A stretch of 64,000 nt of DNA from Hyphococcus lacteus. GTDB lineage: Bacteria > Pseudomonadota > Alphaproteobacteria > Caulobacterales > Parvularculaceae. The stretch is from NCBI RefSeq assembly GCF_041058985.1, contig NZ_JBEHZE010000001.1, positions 558,001 to 622,000 of the forward strand, written 5' to 3'. Position 1 is the first letter of the stretch. The number at the start of each line of letters is the position of its first letter. Position numbers and translations under genes: made by a program. A model generated the notes under the pieces. The model was not told where the DNA came from and searched no databases. It saw nothing but the letters and a program-made list of their open reading frames with translations. Below are positions 27,841 to 36,385 of this stretch, piece by piece.

Positions 27841-28740
27841 TTATTTTTTAAGAATTTCCAGAAGTGTCCGGCCCATGGCCGCCGGAGTCGGCGAAACTGC
27901 AATTCCTGCGCTCTTCATCGCTTCGATTTTTGCCTCTGCCGTGTCTTCAGCACCAGAAACCAACGCACCGGCGTGACCCATGCGGCGTCCTGGCGGTGCC
28001 GTGACACCAGCAATGAAGCCAACAGTCGGTTTTTTGATTTTGTGCTGGCTGAGGAATTTAGCTGCATCCGCCTCCGCAGAGCCGCCGATCTCACCAATCA
28101 TAATGATCGAATGGGTGTCATCATCATGCAAAAACATGTCGAGGATTTCGATGAAGTCTGTACCCTTTACTGGGTCGCCACCGATACCGACACAAGTGGA
28201 CTGGCCTAGACCAGCCGCCGTCGTTTGGTGCACAGCCTCATATGTAAGTGTGCCAGAGCGCGAAATCACACCGACATGACCTTTGCGGTGGATATGGCCC
28301 GGCATAATGCCAATCTTGCATTCGTCCGGCGTTATCACGCCCGGGCAATTTGGGCCAACAAGGCGTGTCTTAGAACCATCAAGGGCGCGCTGAACCGAGA
28401 CCATATCTTGAACAGGAATTCCCTCGGTGATGCAGATCACCAATGGAATTTCGGCCGCGATAGCCTCCAGGATTGAATCAGCGGCAAAGGGCGGCGGCAC
28501 ATAAATCACCGATGCATCAGCACCCGTTTTTTCTTTTGCCTCAGCCATCGTATCAAAAATTGGGAGGGTCGCGCCACTGGCTGCGTCGCCCGCTTCCCAA
28601 GTCATTCCACCCTTACCCGGCGTAACACCGCCGACCATGTTTGTGCCATAGGCGATGGCCTGCTCCGTATGGAACGTACCGGTTTTTCCGGTTAGGCCTT
28701 GGCAAAGAACTTTTGTATTTTTGTCGATGAGAATGGACAT
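27841..28740 (-). CDS. sucD: Succinyl-CoA synthetase alpha subunit
   Basis: 299 residues. CoA-binding Rossmann start (KVLCQGLTGKTGTFHTEQAI), SRSGTLTYE, VGIGGDPVKGTDF and the phosphorylated histidine in RRMGHAGALVSG (H256) are all present. With SucC it makes ATP or GTP from succinyl-CoA. It is followed by sucA on the same strand. Unusually, sucC does not adjoin it: three genes and a 383-base spacer intervene upstream. GGAG lies about 11 bases before the ATG. Confidence 0.97.
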   Translation of the reverse strand: MSILIDKNTKVLCQGLTGKTGTFHTEQAIAYGTNMVGGVTPGKGGMTWEAGDAASGATLPIFDTMAEAKEKTGADASVIYVPPPFAADSILEAIAAEIPLVICITEGIPVQDMVSVQRALDGSKTRLVGPNCPGVITPDECKIGIMPGHIHRKGHVGVISRSGTLTYEAVHQTTAAGLGQSTCVGIGGDPVKGTDFIEILDMFLHDDDTHSIIMIGEIGGSAEADAAKFLSQHKIKKPTVGFIAGVTAPPGRRMGHAGALVSGAEDTAEAKIEAMKSAGIAVSPTPAAMGRTLLEILKK

Positions 28741-29123
28741 TGATGAATTGGCTCCGGCGGTTCATTTACTGACGCGGTCTTATAGACGCGCGCCAGACGC
28801 TGCAACAGCTTACCCGCTCGAAAATGGCCTGTTACGCCATTATTTCTCGCAGAACATAACCGTAGGCTATGAGATCGCGCAAAATTGTACATTCCTTCGC
28901 CGAAAAACGCGTCCGCGGGGTCGTTGCGTGCACAGGCTGGCCAATTTTTTACGGTTCGCAATCGACACTTTGTGAACGACGGCATCAATTGAATCGAAAT
29001 TGTCACAAAAGCTTCGTTGCGGCGCAACATATGAAGAGCAAAGAGGCCACGCTTTGAAGCACTCCTTGCTTTTGAAGCCCCTCCAACTTTCAGACCGCGC
29101 TTGGCGCGGTCTTTTTTTGCGCG
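28741..29123. other. 383-base spacer upstream of sucD with an orphan plus-strand terminator
   Basis: No convincing protein gene is seen; a 62-codon plus-strand frame (28869-29057) has no ribosome site or recognisable product. The left part is the sucD leader and must hold the sucD promoter, though I cannot place its boxes with confidence. The right end has a terminator hairpin whose T-run points along the plus strand, where no annotated gene lies upstream, so a small RNA is possible. Confidence 0.5.
29093..29118 (+). terminator. Intrinsic terminator oriented on the plus strand
   Basis: GACCGCGC-TTG-GCGCGGTC (29093-29111) followed at once by a run of T up to 29118. This is an excellent intrinsic terminator for a plus-strand transcript. 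On the minus strand the stem starts 12 bases after the cupin stop but is followed by TGAAAG, so it would end that transcript poorly. Confidence 0.8.
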
Positions 29124-29513
29124 TTACTCATCGACCATGGGCAAGTCCTGTTTAGACCGCGCAGTGACTTCCTCGCCTGTGTTTAGTGTCCCGGCATTTT
29201 CGATCAGCAAAATCCAGCATTCGTCTTCGGCCACTGGCTTGTGCTCTTGGTTAGCCGGAACCTTGAGGAAATCCCCTTCCGACATCGGAATAACCCACTC
29301 TTTCTCGCGGTCTCGAAAATGCATCTCAAATTGGCCTTTGAAAACGAAAAAGGCTTCCTCCACCCCGTTGTGGTGATGCCAGTCAAACGCACCTTCGATT
29401 TTTGCGAGGCGAATATCCTGACCGTTGACGCAATCCGCGATATGCGGCGACCAATGTTCGTTGATCTGATCGAACGCTTTCAGAAGATTGATCTTTTTCA
29501 ACGGTTGGCGCAC
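29124..29513 (-). CDS. Single-domain cupin protein
   Basis: 129 residues from a GTG at 29513, chosen because AGGAG (overlapping the rlmJ stop as TAGGAG) lies seven bases upstream; longer readings run into rlmJ. The cupin motifs are FDWHHHNGVEEAFFVFKGQFEMHF (metal-binding His cluster and Glu) and, later, FLKVPANQEHKPVAEDE with the last His. The fold is a small beta-barrel that usually binds a divalent metal. The substrate is unknown; relatives include sugar or mannose-isomerase-like cupins. It is probably translated from the rlmJ message. Confidence 0.85.
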   Translation of the reverse strand: MRQPLKKINLLKAFDQINEHWSPHIADCVNGQDIRLAKIEGAFDWHHHNGVEEAFFVFKGQFEMHFRDREKEWVIPMSEGDFLKVPANQEHKPVAEDECWILLIENAGTLNTGEEVTARSKQDLPMVDE

Positions 29514-29523
29514 GCGCGCACTC

Positions 29524-30384
29524 CTATTCGTCGTTTTGGTGATCAAGCTTAAACGTACCCTCACCCTGACTCAAACGCTCGGTCAGCTCAGGCAAAATTA
29601 CGCGCAACTCTTCCGCAAGGTGCCATGGCGGATTGATGATCATCATGCCGGAACCCGCAAGGCCGCCATTCTTCTTAACGGCGCGGATATCAAGACGGAC
29701 ATCAAGAACATTCCGCAATCCCATCCCGGCGACAGCATCACGTAACTTTTGATCCAATCCGTCGCCCGTAACCGGATACCAGACACAGTAAATGCCAGTC
29801 GCGAACCGCTTTAGCGCTTCGGTCATCATGCGCACAACACGATCACCCTCATCCGTTAGCTCATAAGGTGGATCAATCAACACCAGGCCGCGTCGCTCGA
29901 TTGGAGGCAAAGTCGCCTTTAGAAATGCCGTAGCATCGAGTTTGAAAAGCCTGACCTGCCCCGTCTCGCCATAACGTGCTGCAAGCGTTTCATAGTCAGT
30001 GGGGTGTAATTCATTAAGGCTGATTTTATCGGTAGGCCGGATGAGCCAATCGGCGATTTCCGGCGACCCCGGATAAAAAGCCAATCTACCCGGATTATTG
30101 ACCGAGCGGATCGCATCCCGCCACGGTGCGATGATTGCCTCAGCATCCGATGACAATTCGATAGATGAGCCATCGGCCAAAAACAGCCGCCCGACACCTT
30201 CACGCCACTCAAAGGTCTTTTCTGCCTCAACACTTTCAAGGCCATAAAGGCCAATGCCGGAATGGGCGTCGAGCACGCGGAACGGTTTGTCTTTTTGCTT
30301 GAGGTGATCAATCACGCGCGCAATCACGATATGTTTTAAAACATCCGCATGATTGCCGGCGTGATATGCATGGCGGTAATTCAT
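29524..30384 (-). CDS. rlmJ: 23S rRNA (adenine-N6)-methyltransferase RlmJ
   Basis: 286 residues. The family start MNYRHAYHAGNHADVLKHIV is very conserved. It is followed by VLDAHSGIGLYGL (SAM-binding motif I) and the catalytic motif IV LIDPPYEL (about residues 163-170), then GSGMMIINPPW near the C-terminus. RlmJ methylates A2030 of 23S rRNA in E. coli. The gene lies between a thioesterase gene and the cupin gene, all on the minus strand with short gaps, inside the interrupted sucCD region. Confidence 0.94.
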   Translation of the reverse strand: MNYRHAYHAGNHADVLKHIVIARVIDHLKQKDKPFRVLDAHSGIGLYGLESVEAEKTFEWREGVGRLFLADGSSIELSSDAEAIIAPWRDAIRSVNNPGRLAFYPGSPEIADWLIRPTDKISLNELHPTDYETLAARYGETGQVRLFKLDATAFLKATLPPIERRGLVLIDPPYELTDEGDRVVRMMTEALKRFATGIYCVWYPVTGDGLDQKLRDAVAGMGLRNVLDVRLDIRAVKKNGGLAGSGMMIINPPWHLAEELRVILPELTERLSQGEGTFKLDHQNDE

Positions 30385-30437
30385 CTGTCGCGTTCAGCCT
30401 CTGGCCCCACGCCCGGCCCACATTTAACGATGCGACC

Positions 30438-30863
30438 TCAGGCGCGCGCCGGTGTTACCTTTTCAAAGGCTAGAACCTTTTGAATAAAGTCGTCAGGAAT
30501 TGGAGACGGTTCCTGCGTTTTTGGATCTGCGTGAACATAGACCATCTTGCCTTCGGTCATCAATTGATCACCGCGAAAGATCCCCGCGTCTAGCGTCATG
30601 GATGACCGCCCGAATGAAACGCACCGCACACCGATATCAAGCATGTCATCGAATTTTGCCGACGCACGATAGTCCGCCTCTGCGTGGACCGTAAAAAATT
30701 CGGCCGTGTCAGAGCCCATAATCCCAAGAGCGCGCAACCATTCGGTCATCGCCACATCAATGAAAAGGAAATAATTGACGTTAAAGACAATGCCTTGGGC
30801 GTCGCACTCCGCCCACCGCACACGGAGTGGATGGAGGAGCGCGAAATCACTTTTGTTCTGCAT
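30438..30863 (-). CDS. Hotdog-fold acyl-CoA thioesterase (YbgC/4HBT type)
   Basis: 141 residues. The 4-hydroxybenzoyl-CoA thioesterase signature appears as RVRWAECDAQGIVFNVNYFLFID, with the catalytic Asp in ECDAQG. The remainder fits one hotdog fold (EADYRASAKFDDMLDIGVR). It hydrolyses acyl-CoA thioesters; the substrate is not defined. It starts 8 bases after the sucC stop, so it is coupled to sucC transcription. Confidence 0.88.
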   Translation of the reverse strand: MQNKSDFALLHPLRVRWAECDAQGIVFNVNYFLFIDVAMTEWLRALGIMGSDTAEFFTVHAEADYRASAKFDDMLDIGVRCVSFGRSSMTLDAGIFRGDQLMTEGKMVYVHADPKTQEPSPIPDDFIQKVLAFEKVTPARA

Positions 30864-30871
30864 GGAAAGGC

Positions 30872-32065
30872 TTAGCCCTGAACCGCAGCAACAACCTTCT
30901 TCGCAGCGTCTTCAAGGTCGTCAGCGGCTGTGATTTTCAGGCCTGAATTCGAGAGGATTTCTTTGCCCTTTTCGACATTCGTACCTTCAAGGCGAACGAC
31001 TAGTGGATCTTCGAGGCCAACCTCTTTCACCGCCGCAACAATACCTTCGGCGATGATGTCACAACGCATAATGCCGCCAAAGATATTGACGAGGATGCCT
31101 TTTACGCCCGGATCGGTGGTGATGATCTTGAACGCTTCGGTGACTTTTTCCTTGGTCGCGCCGCCGCCAACATCAAGGAAGTTCGCTGGCTCAGCGCCGT
31201 AAAGCTTAATGATGTCCATGGTCGCCATAGCAAGGCCGGCACCGTTCACCATGCAACCGATATTGCCGTCGAGCTTTACGTAAGAAAGGTCAAATTCTGA
31301 TGCTTTCAATTCGGCTGGGTCTTCTTCAGTTTCGTCGCGGAGCTCTAGAATATCAGGATGACGGAACAGTGCATTCGGGTCGAATCCGACCTTAGCGTCT
31401 AGCACCAAAAGATCGCCGCCCTTGGTCACGATCAACGGATTGATCTCAAGCATGCTCATATCTTTTTCGACAAACGCTTTGTAAAGCGTCGGGATCAGCT
31501 TGCCGCACTGTTTGGCTGCGGGACCAGAAAGGTCAAGCGCCTGTGCGATGCGGCGCGCATGATGCGGCATACAGCCCGTTGCCGGATCAATATTGATTGT
31601 CACAATCTTTTCCGGAGTCTCTTCGGCGACTTCTTCGATGTTCATGCCGCCTTCAGTCGAGGCAATAAACGCGATCCGTCCGGTGCCGCGATCAACAAGC
31701 GCTGAAAGATAAAGTTCGGTCTCAATATCAGAGCCATTTTCGATATAAACGCGATTGACCTGCTTACCCAAGTCGCCGGTCTGCTTCGTTACCAGCGTTG
31801 CGCCCATCATCTGCTTTGCAAATTCAGCCGCTTCCGCCGGTGATTTCGCCAAACGAACGCCACCAGCTTCACCCGCTGATTCTTCTTTGAACTTGCCTTT
31901 ACCGCGGCCACCAGCATGGATTTGCGCTTTCACGACATAAAGCGGGCCGGGAAGTTCTTTTGCTGCGGCTTCGGCTTTATCGGCCTCTGTCACAATGCGG
32001 CCTTCGGAAACTGGCGCACCGTAGCTCTTAAGGACTTGTTTGGCCTGATATTCGTGAATGTTCAT
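30872..32065 (-). CDS. sucC: Succinyl-CoA synthetase beta subunit
   Basis: 397 residues. The MNIHEYQAKQVLKSYGAPV start, the ATP-grasp segment AQIHAGGRGKGKFKEES, MLEINPLIV and the C-terminal NIFGGIMRCDIIAEGIV are all typical. GGAG precedes the ATG. SucC carries the nucleotide and part of the catalytic site. It is the first gene of a minus-strand run followed by thioesterase, rlmJ and cupin genes before sucD; in most alphaproteobacteria sucC and sucD are adjacent and usually preceded by mdh, which is not here. Confidence 0.97.
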   Translation of the reverse strand: MNIHEYQAKQVLKSYGAPVSEGRIVTEADKAEAAAKELPGPLYVVKAQIHAGGRGKGKFKEESAGEAGGVRLAKSPAEAAEFAKQMMGATLVTKQTGDLGKQVNRVYIENGSDIETELYLSALVDRGTGRIAFIASTEGGMNIEEVAEETPEKIVTINIDPATGCMPHHARRIAQALDLSGPAAKQCGKLIPTLYKAFVEKDMSMLEINPLIVTKGGDLLVLDAKVGFDPNALFRHPDILELRDETEEDPAELKASEFDLSYVKLDGNIGCMVNGAGLAMATMDIIKLYGAEPANFLDVGGGATKEKVTEAFKIITTDPGVKGILVNIFGGIMRCDIIAEGIVAAVKEVGLEDPLVVRLEGTNVEKGKEILSNSGLKITAADDLEDAAKKVVAAVQG

Positions 32066-32156
32066 TTGGGCTCCGTCAGGAAAAATGGCTGTTTATCTGA
32101 ATGGGGTTATAACTACGCCGCACCAACTGACAACAGGGCATTTGCTCACAAAGCCA

Positions 32157-32828
32157 TCAAAGTCGCGCACGAATGTCTTTTAGACCCTCGCGCTGCTGGC
32201 CGTCTCGGTCAAAATTTGCCGGATTGAGCCATTTTTCGAACGCCGACTTTATAATTGGCCATTCTGAATCGAGCATTGAGAACCAAGCCGTATTCCGATT
32301 GCGCCCTTTTACAACTAGGTCCTGACGGAAAACACCTTCAAATTGGAAACCAAGCCTTAAGGCTGCACGTTTCGACGGCTCATTCTCGCCATCACACTTC
32401 CATTCATACCGGCGATAACCGAGGTCTTCAAAAATATGGCGGGCCATGAGGTACATTGCTTCGGTCGCAGCTGGTGTGCGCTGGAGCCGCCGCGAGAAAA
32501 CCACGCAGCCGACTTCTGCCGATCCGGCATTCGGACGAATGCGCATAAAGCTCGCGGTGCCTAATGGTTCGTTCGTATGTGCGTCGAGAATAAGGTGAAT
32601 TTTCCAATCCGCGCCAACAGTCACCAATGCTGTCGCCAGATCGTCCGGCGAAGCAAAAGGCCCAATCGGAAGATAGGTCCAGAGATCATCATCGTCCGGC
32701 CCGCAAATGGTCGGAAATAGCGTAGCCGAACAGTGCGGAAAGTTAGCCGGCTCTATTTTGACAAACCGCCCAGTAATGGATGGCAAGTTCGGTTCGGGCC
32801 GTGCCGACCATTTTGTGAGATCGGTCAC
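32157..32828 (-). CDS. GNAT family N-acetyltransferase (RimJ/RimL-like)
   Basis: 223 residues from a GTG at 32828 with a strong GGGAGGA site upstream. The sequence matches the large RimJ/RimL-like group often fused to or related to amino-sugar acetyltransferases: EPLGTASFMRIRPNAGSAEVGCVVF, then the acetyl-CoA motif RRLQRTPAATEAMYLMARHIFEDLGYRRYEWKCDGENEPSKRAALRLGF. The substrate is unknown. It lies 91 bases upstream of sucC on the same strand and 16 bases downstream of the Mpl-type gene. Confidence 0.9.
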   Translation of the reverse strand: MTDLTKWSARPEPNLPSITGRFVKIEPANFPHCSATLFPTICGPDDDDLWTYLPIGPFASPDDLATALVTVGADWKIHLILDAHTNEPLGTASFMRIRPNAGSAEVGCVVFSRRLQRTPAATEAMYLMARHIFEDLGYRRYEWKCDGENEPSKRAALRLGFQFEGVFRQDLVVKGRNRNTAWFSMLDSEWPIIKSAFEKWLNPANFDRDGQQREGLKDIRARL

Positions 32829-32844
32829 TTTAGTCCTCCCGCCC

Positions 32845-34245
32845 TTATTTTTTGCTGAGCCATTTCAAAATCGATTGCGCAAAGTCAGATAGCGTATCGT
32901 CACGCGCCCCCATAATCACTATGCGGTCGCCACTACGCACTTCACTTTCCAAATATGTTCGGCAAGCCTCCCGGTCAGCCAGCGCGACGGCGTTCCGCCC
33001 ACCCTCACGAACGCCAAGCGCGATATCATCGCTTGTGACAGAGCGGTCAACTGTTCCGCCAAAATATGCGGGTTGTGGCATCACTAAAATATCATCCGGC
33101 TCAAGGTGATCGATAAAAGTCTGTACAAATTCGGCCTTCATCTTTTTTAGCGGACCAAACCCATGAGGCTGAAACATCACCAACAGCCGCCCAGAAAATT
33201 CGTGAAGCGTATTCAGGCTAGCGCTAATCTTGTCGGGATTGTGCCCAAAATCATCAATGATCGTTACTTCATTTTCAGTACCGACATATTCAAGTCTGCG
33301 ACGCACCCCCTCAAATGTACCAAGTGCTTCAGCGGCATCCGTCAAGGAAACACCACACGCCAACGCCGCAGCAATCGCGGCAAGCGCATTTGATACATTA
33401 TGGCGACCGGGCATTTTTAGCGTCACATCCGCGCTGTCACCACCGCTATGAATAACCGTAAAGGAAACGCCAAACCGTTGTGGTTCGATCTTCGACGCGA
33501 GCAAGTCGACAGAACTATCGGTCAATGAGTAAGTCAGCTTCCCGCCGTCATGGGAAGCGGCAAGGCGCGCGGTTTCGTCATTATCGAGATTGAGCACCGC
33601 AAGTTCGGCACGATTGATGAAGCCGCCAAACAGCGTACGCAACTCGTCCATAGTTTTGTGATCGAGAGATATATTATTCAGTACCGCAATCTTTGGACTG
33701 AACATTGCGATGGACCCATCGCTTTCATCTACCTCGGAGATAAACGCGTCCCCGTCCCCCACCAAGGCACTGGCAAATAGCGCTTCCTCGGTCACGAAAT
33801 TTTTCATGACCGCGCCATTCATGACCGTCGGCGATGCCCCCGCGTGATGGAGAATCCAACCGATCATGCCTGTTGTGGTTGATTTGCCAGACGTGCCAGC
33901 AACACCTATGGGACGGCGCGATTCGTTAAAAAGCTTTGCTAGGAGCGCCGCCCGCGAAAGACGCGAGGCCCCACGCTTATTCGCCGCAACAATATCGGGC
34001 ACCGTATCTTCAACCGCTGCTGAAGCGACCAAAATTTGGTTGGCGCGAACCACGCCCGAACCGTCCTGAGGGTGAAGAGCAATACCTAAATCACGCAAAT
34101 AGTCGAATTTTGCGTTGCTACGCCCTTGATCCAACGCACGGTCAGACCCCTCGACATGGGCACCACGCGCATTGACGATCATCGCCAGTGGCAACATGCC
34201 CGATCCGCCGATTCCACAGAAAAAATAGTCTTTTGTTTCACTCAT
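32845..34245 (-). CDS. mpl: UDP-N-acetylmuramate ligase, Mpl/MurC type
   Basis: 466 residues from the ATG at 34245 (a TTG at 34296 gives a longer, less likely product). It has the UDP-binding start FFCGIGGSGMLPLAMI, the ATP loop GVAGTSGKSTTTGMIGW, the metal-binding Glu/His region (ISEVDESDGS, NNISLDHKTM) and the C-terminal ligase domain (IDDFGHNPDKI, LLVMFQPHGFGPLKKM). Both MurC (adds L-Ala) and Mpl (adds recycled tripeptide) fit. The divergent LD-carboxypeptidase neighbour favours Mpl, a murein recycling role in the cytoplasm. A standard murC would be expected elsewhere in the dcw cluster. Confidence 0.8.
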   Translation of the reverse strand: MSETKDYFFCGIGGSGMLPLAMIVNARGAHVEGSDRALDQGRSNAKFDYLRDLGIALHPQDGSGVVRANQILVASAAVEDTVPDIVAANKRGASRLSRAALLAKLFNESRRPIGVAGTSGKSTTTGMIGWILHHAGASPTVMNGAVMKNFVTEEALFASALVGDGDAFISEVDESDGSIAMFSPKIAVLNNISLDHKTMDELRTLFGGFINRAELAVLNLDNDETARLAASHDGGKLTYSLTDSSVDLLASKIEPQRFGVSFTVIHSGGDSADVTLKMPGRHNVSNALAAIAAALACGVSLTDAAEALGTFEGVRRRLEYVGTENEVTIIDDFGHNPDKISASLNTLHEFSGRLLVMFQPHGFGPLKKMKAEFVQTFIDHLEPDDILVMPQPAYFGGTVDRSVTSDDIALGVREGGRNAVALADREACRTYLESEVRSGDRIVIMGARDDTLSDFAQSILKWLSKK

Positions 34246-34303
34246 AGGCGGATCGCAGTAACCCAAATTAAGTAATAAGTGGTAAGCACTGAACAATTAT
34301 TCG

Positions 34304-35149
34304 ATGACAAACGCCACAAAACATATTGCCCTCGTCTGTCCCGGCGGACCCATATCGCGCGAACTCGCCAATAATGTGGCGGAGATTGCCCGAAAGCAGC
34401 ATGGTGACGGAATCGCGCTAGATTTCCATGCGCAGTGCTTTTTAACGTCCGGCCATTTCGCAGGTAATGATACCCAACGCACCGACGCGTTTCTCGAAGT
34501 GGCAAATGACCCGAAATATGATGCGGTGTGGTTTGCTCGTGGCGGATATGGCGCGGCGCGGTTGGATGAAAGCATGTTCAAGAAACTAAACGAACATGCC
34601 CGCCGCAAAACCTATCTCGGCTATTCCGATGCGGGATTCCTGCTGGCGCGACTATATAAAGAAGGCATCGGTCGCCCTGTGCATGGTCCAATGCCGCCGG
34701 ACCTACCCCGCAATCGTGGTGAAACCGCTATCGCACGGGCTCTTGAATTTTTAGCATCCGGATCAGCTACGACCTTCGAGCCAAATGTTGGCTCCGGAAA
34801 CCCTGTCGTCGCGTTCAACATCACTATTCTCGCGCATCTTTGCGGCACTGACTGGATGCCGGATCTTTCGGGACACGCCATCATGCTCGAAGACGTGTCG
34901 GAATATCTTTATCGAATCGACCGAGCCATGTTCTCAATCACCGGCAATCCAAGCATTCGGAGTGCATCAGGAGTATTGCTTGGCCGGATCAGCGATGTAC
35001 CCGACAATGATCGCCCATTTGGTCAAACCGATGAAGAACTGATCAAAAATTGGTGCGCGCGGAAAAATTTGCCGTATTTGGGTCGCGCAGACATCGGGCA
35101 CGATGCCGACAATAAAATTGTACCTTTTGGCGCTACATTGAGCGCGTAA
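34304..35149 (+). CDS. LD-carboxypeptidase (S66 family)
   Basis: 281 residues. S66 features are present in order: ALVCPGGPIS at the start, FARGGYGAARL, the nucleophile motif LGYSDAGFL (S108), HGPM, LEDVSEYLYRIDRA (E196) and IGHDADNKIVPFG (H266), giving a complete Ser-Glu-His set. LdcA removes the terminal D-Ala from murein tetrapeptides in the cytoplasm, giving the tripeptide that Mpl re-uses. It is divergent from the Mpl-type ligase gene with 58 bases between starts. No signal peptide, in line with a cytoplasmic recycling enzyme. Confidence 0.87.
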   Translation: MTNATKHIALVCPGGPISRELANNVAEIARKQHGDGIALDFHAQCFLTSGHFAGNDTQRTDAFLEVANDPKYDAVWFARGGYGAARLDESMFKKLNEHARRKTYLGYSDAGFLLARLYKEGIGRPVHGPMPPDLPRNRGETAIARALEFLASGSATTFEPNVGSGNPVVAFNITILAHLCGTDWMPDLSGHAIMLEDVSEYLYRIDRAMFSITGNPSIRSASGVLLGRISDVPDNDRPFGQTDEELIKNWCARKNLPYLGRADIGHDADNKIVPFGATLSA

Positions 35150-35227
35150 TGCTTCTGCACGCCAGCTTCGGATAGCAGAAAACGCCAGAACATCTCGGAA
35201 ATTGAGAGATATGTACCGCCCCTACGC

Positions 35228-35257
35228 TTGACAGCGGCAGACATTTACCGCTCTTAC
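35228..35257 (+). promoter_or_regulatory. Putative sigma-70 type promoter of asd
   Basis: TTGACA (35228-35233) and TCTTAC (35252-35257) with an 18-base spacer, ending 26 bases before the asd ATG. The -35 box is perfect and the -10 box fair. Assigned by eye only. Confidence 0.45.
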
Positions 35258-35283
35258 GCAAGCGCAAAAGTGGAGTGCATATC

Positions 35284-36312
35284 ATGGAAGTGAATGTCGC
35301 CGTTGTTGGCGCAACCGGAAATGTCGGTCAGGAAGTTCTGGCCATTCTTGAAGAACGCCTTTTCCCAGCCAAGGAAATTTACGCGCTAGCATCGCGCAAA
35401 TCTATTGGCCGTGAGGTTTCCTATGGTGACCGAACGTTGAAATGCCGCGATCTTGAGACGTTCGACTTCTCCAAGGTTGATATTGCGCTCTTCGCGGCGG
35501 GCGGATCTGTTGCGAAAGAATGGGCACCAAAGGCCGCCAAGGCAGGCGCGATTGTCATCGACAATTCATCGCATTTCCGCATGGACCCAGACGTTCCGCT
35601 GATCGTACCAGAGGTGAATGCTGATGCGGTTCTTGGCGCACGCAAGAAAAATATCATTGCCAACCCAAATTGCTCAACCGCACAATTGGTCGTGGCACTA
35701 AAACCTTTGCATGATGCCGCAAAAATCAACCGGGTCGTGGTTTCGACATATCAGTCAACTTCCGGTGCTGGCAAAGAAGCCATGGACGAGTTGTTCAATC
35801 AGACGAAAGGTATTTTCGTCAATGACAGCCCGACCCCTTCTAAATTCACCAAGCAGATCGCGTTTAATGTCATTCCGCATATCGACGTTTTCATGGAAGA
35901 TGGATTCACTAAAGAGGAATGGAAGATGGTCGCCGAGACCAAAAAAATTCTCGATCCCAAGATCAAGCTGACCGCAACTTGCGTCCGGGTTCCGGTCTTT
36001 GTTGGTCACGCCGAGTCAGTGAATGTGGAATTTGCAAATGCACTTTCCGATGACGAAGCCCGTGAAGTTTTGCGCGAATCGCCCGGCCTGTTGGTTGTCG
36101 ATAAGCGCGAAGATGGCGGGTATGTTACACCGGTTGAGTGCGTCGGCGATTTTGCAACATTCATCAGCCGCGTTCGCATCGACCCAACAGTCGACAACGG
36201 CCTGGCATTCTGGTGTGTATCTGACAACCTTCGCAAGGGTGCAGCACTGAATGCCGTACAAATCGCCGAACTCGTTCTCAATCGCGGCCTTGTGAAAGAC
36301 GCCGCCGCTTAA
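35284..36312 (+). CDS. asd: Aspartate-semialdehyde dehydrogenase
   Basis: 342 residues from the ATG at 35284, which has GGAG eight bases upstream; the GTG at 35275 overlaps that site. NADP-binding GATGNVGQEVL (9-19), IVIDNSSHFRMD, and the catalytic cysteine in NPNCSTAQLV (about 130) followed by YQSTSGAGKEAMDEL identify the enzyme. It makes aspartate semialdehyde for lysine/diaminopimelate, threonine and methionine. A plausible promoter lies just upstream and a hairpin without a T-run follows. Confidence 0.97.
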   Translation: MEVNVAVVGATGNVGQEVLAILEERLFPAKEIYALASRKSIGREVSYGDRTLKCRDLETFDFSKVDIALFAAGGSVAKEWAPKAAKAGAIVIDNSSHFRMDPDVPLIVPEVNADAVLGARKKNIIANPNCSTAQLVVALKPLHDAAKINRVVVSTYQSTSGAGKEAMDELFNQTKGIFVNDSPTPSKFTKQIAFNVIPHIDVFMEDGFTKEEWKMVAETKKILDPKIKLTATCVRVPVFVGHAESVNVEFANALSDDEAREVLRESPGLLVVDKREDGGYVTPVECVGDFATFISRVRIDPTVDNGLAFWCVSDNLRKGAALNAVQIAELVLNRGLVKDAAA

Positions 36313-36341
36313 TAGCACAATAATCGGGTAGGCCCGGAGCA

Positions 36342-36368
36342 ACGGTCGGCCTATAAGGCACCGACCGT
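36342..36368 (+). other. Hairpin between asd and rarD
   Basis: ACGGTCGG (36342-36349) pairs with CCGACCGT (36361-36368), an 8-bp perfect stem, with CCTATAAGGCA in the loop that can itself extend the fold. No T-run follows, so it may be a Rho-assisted stop, a processing site or an mRNA-protecting stem. Confidence 0.5.
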
Positions 36369-36385
36369 AACCGGACCTATTCCGA

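Noticed and set aside
28869..29057. 62-codon plus-strand frame in the sucD spacer
   Set aside because: No ribosome site, no hydrophobic or domain pattern, and composition unlike neighbouring genes. A non-coding RNA is a better reading of the downstream terminator.
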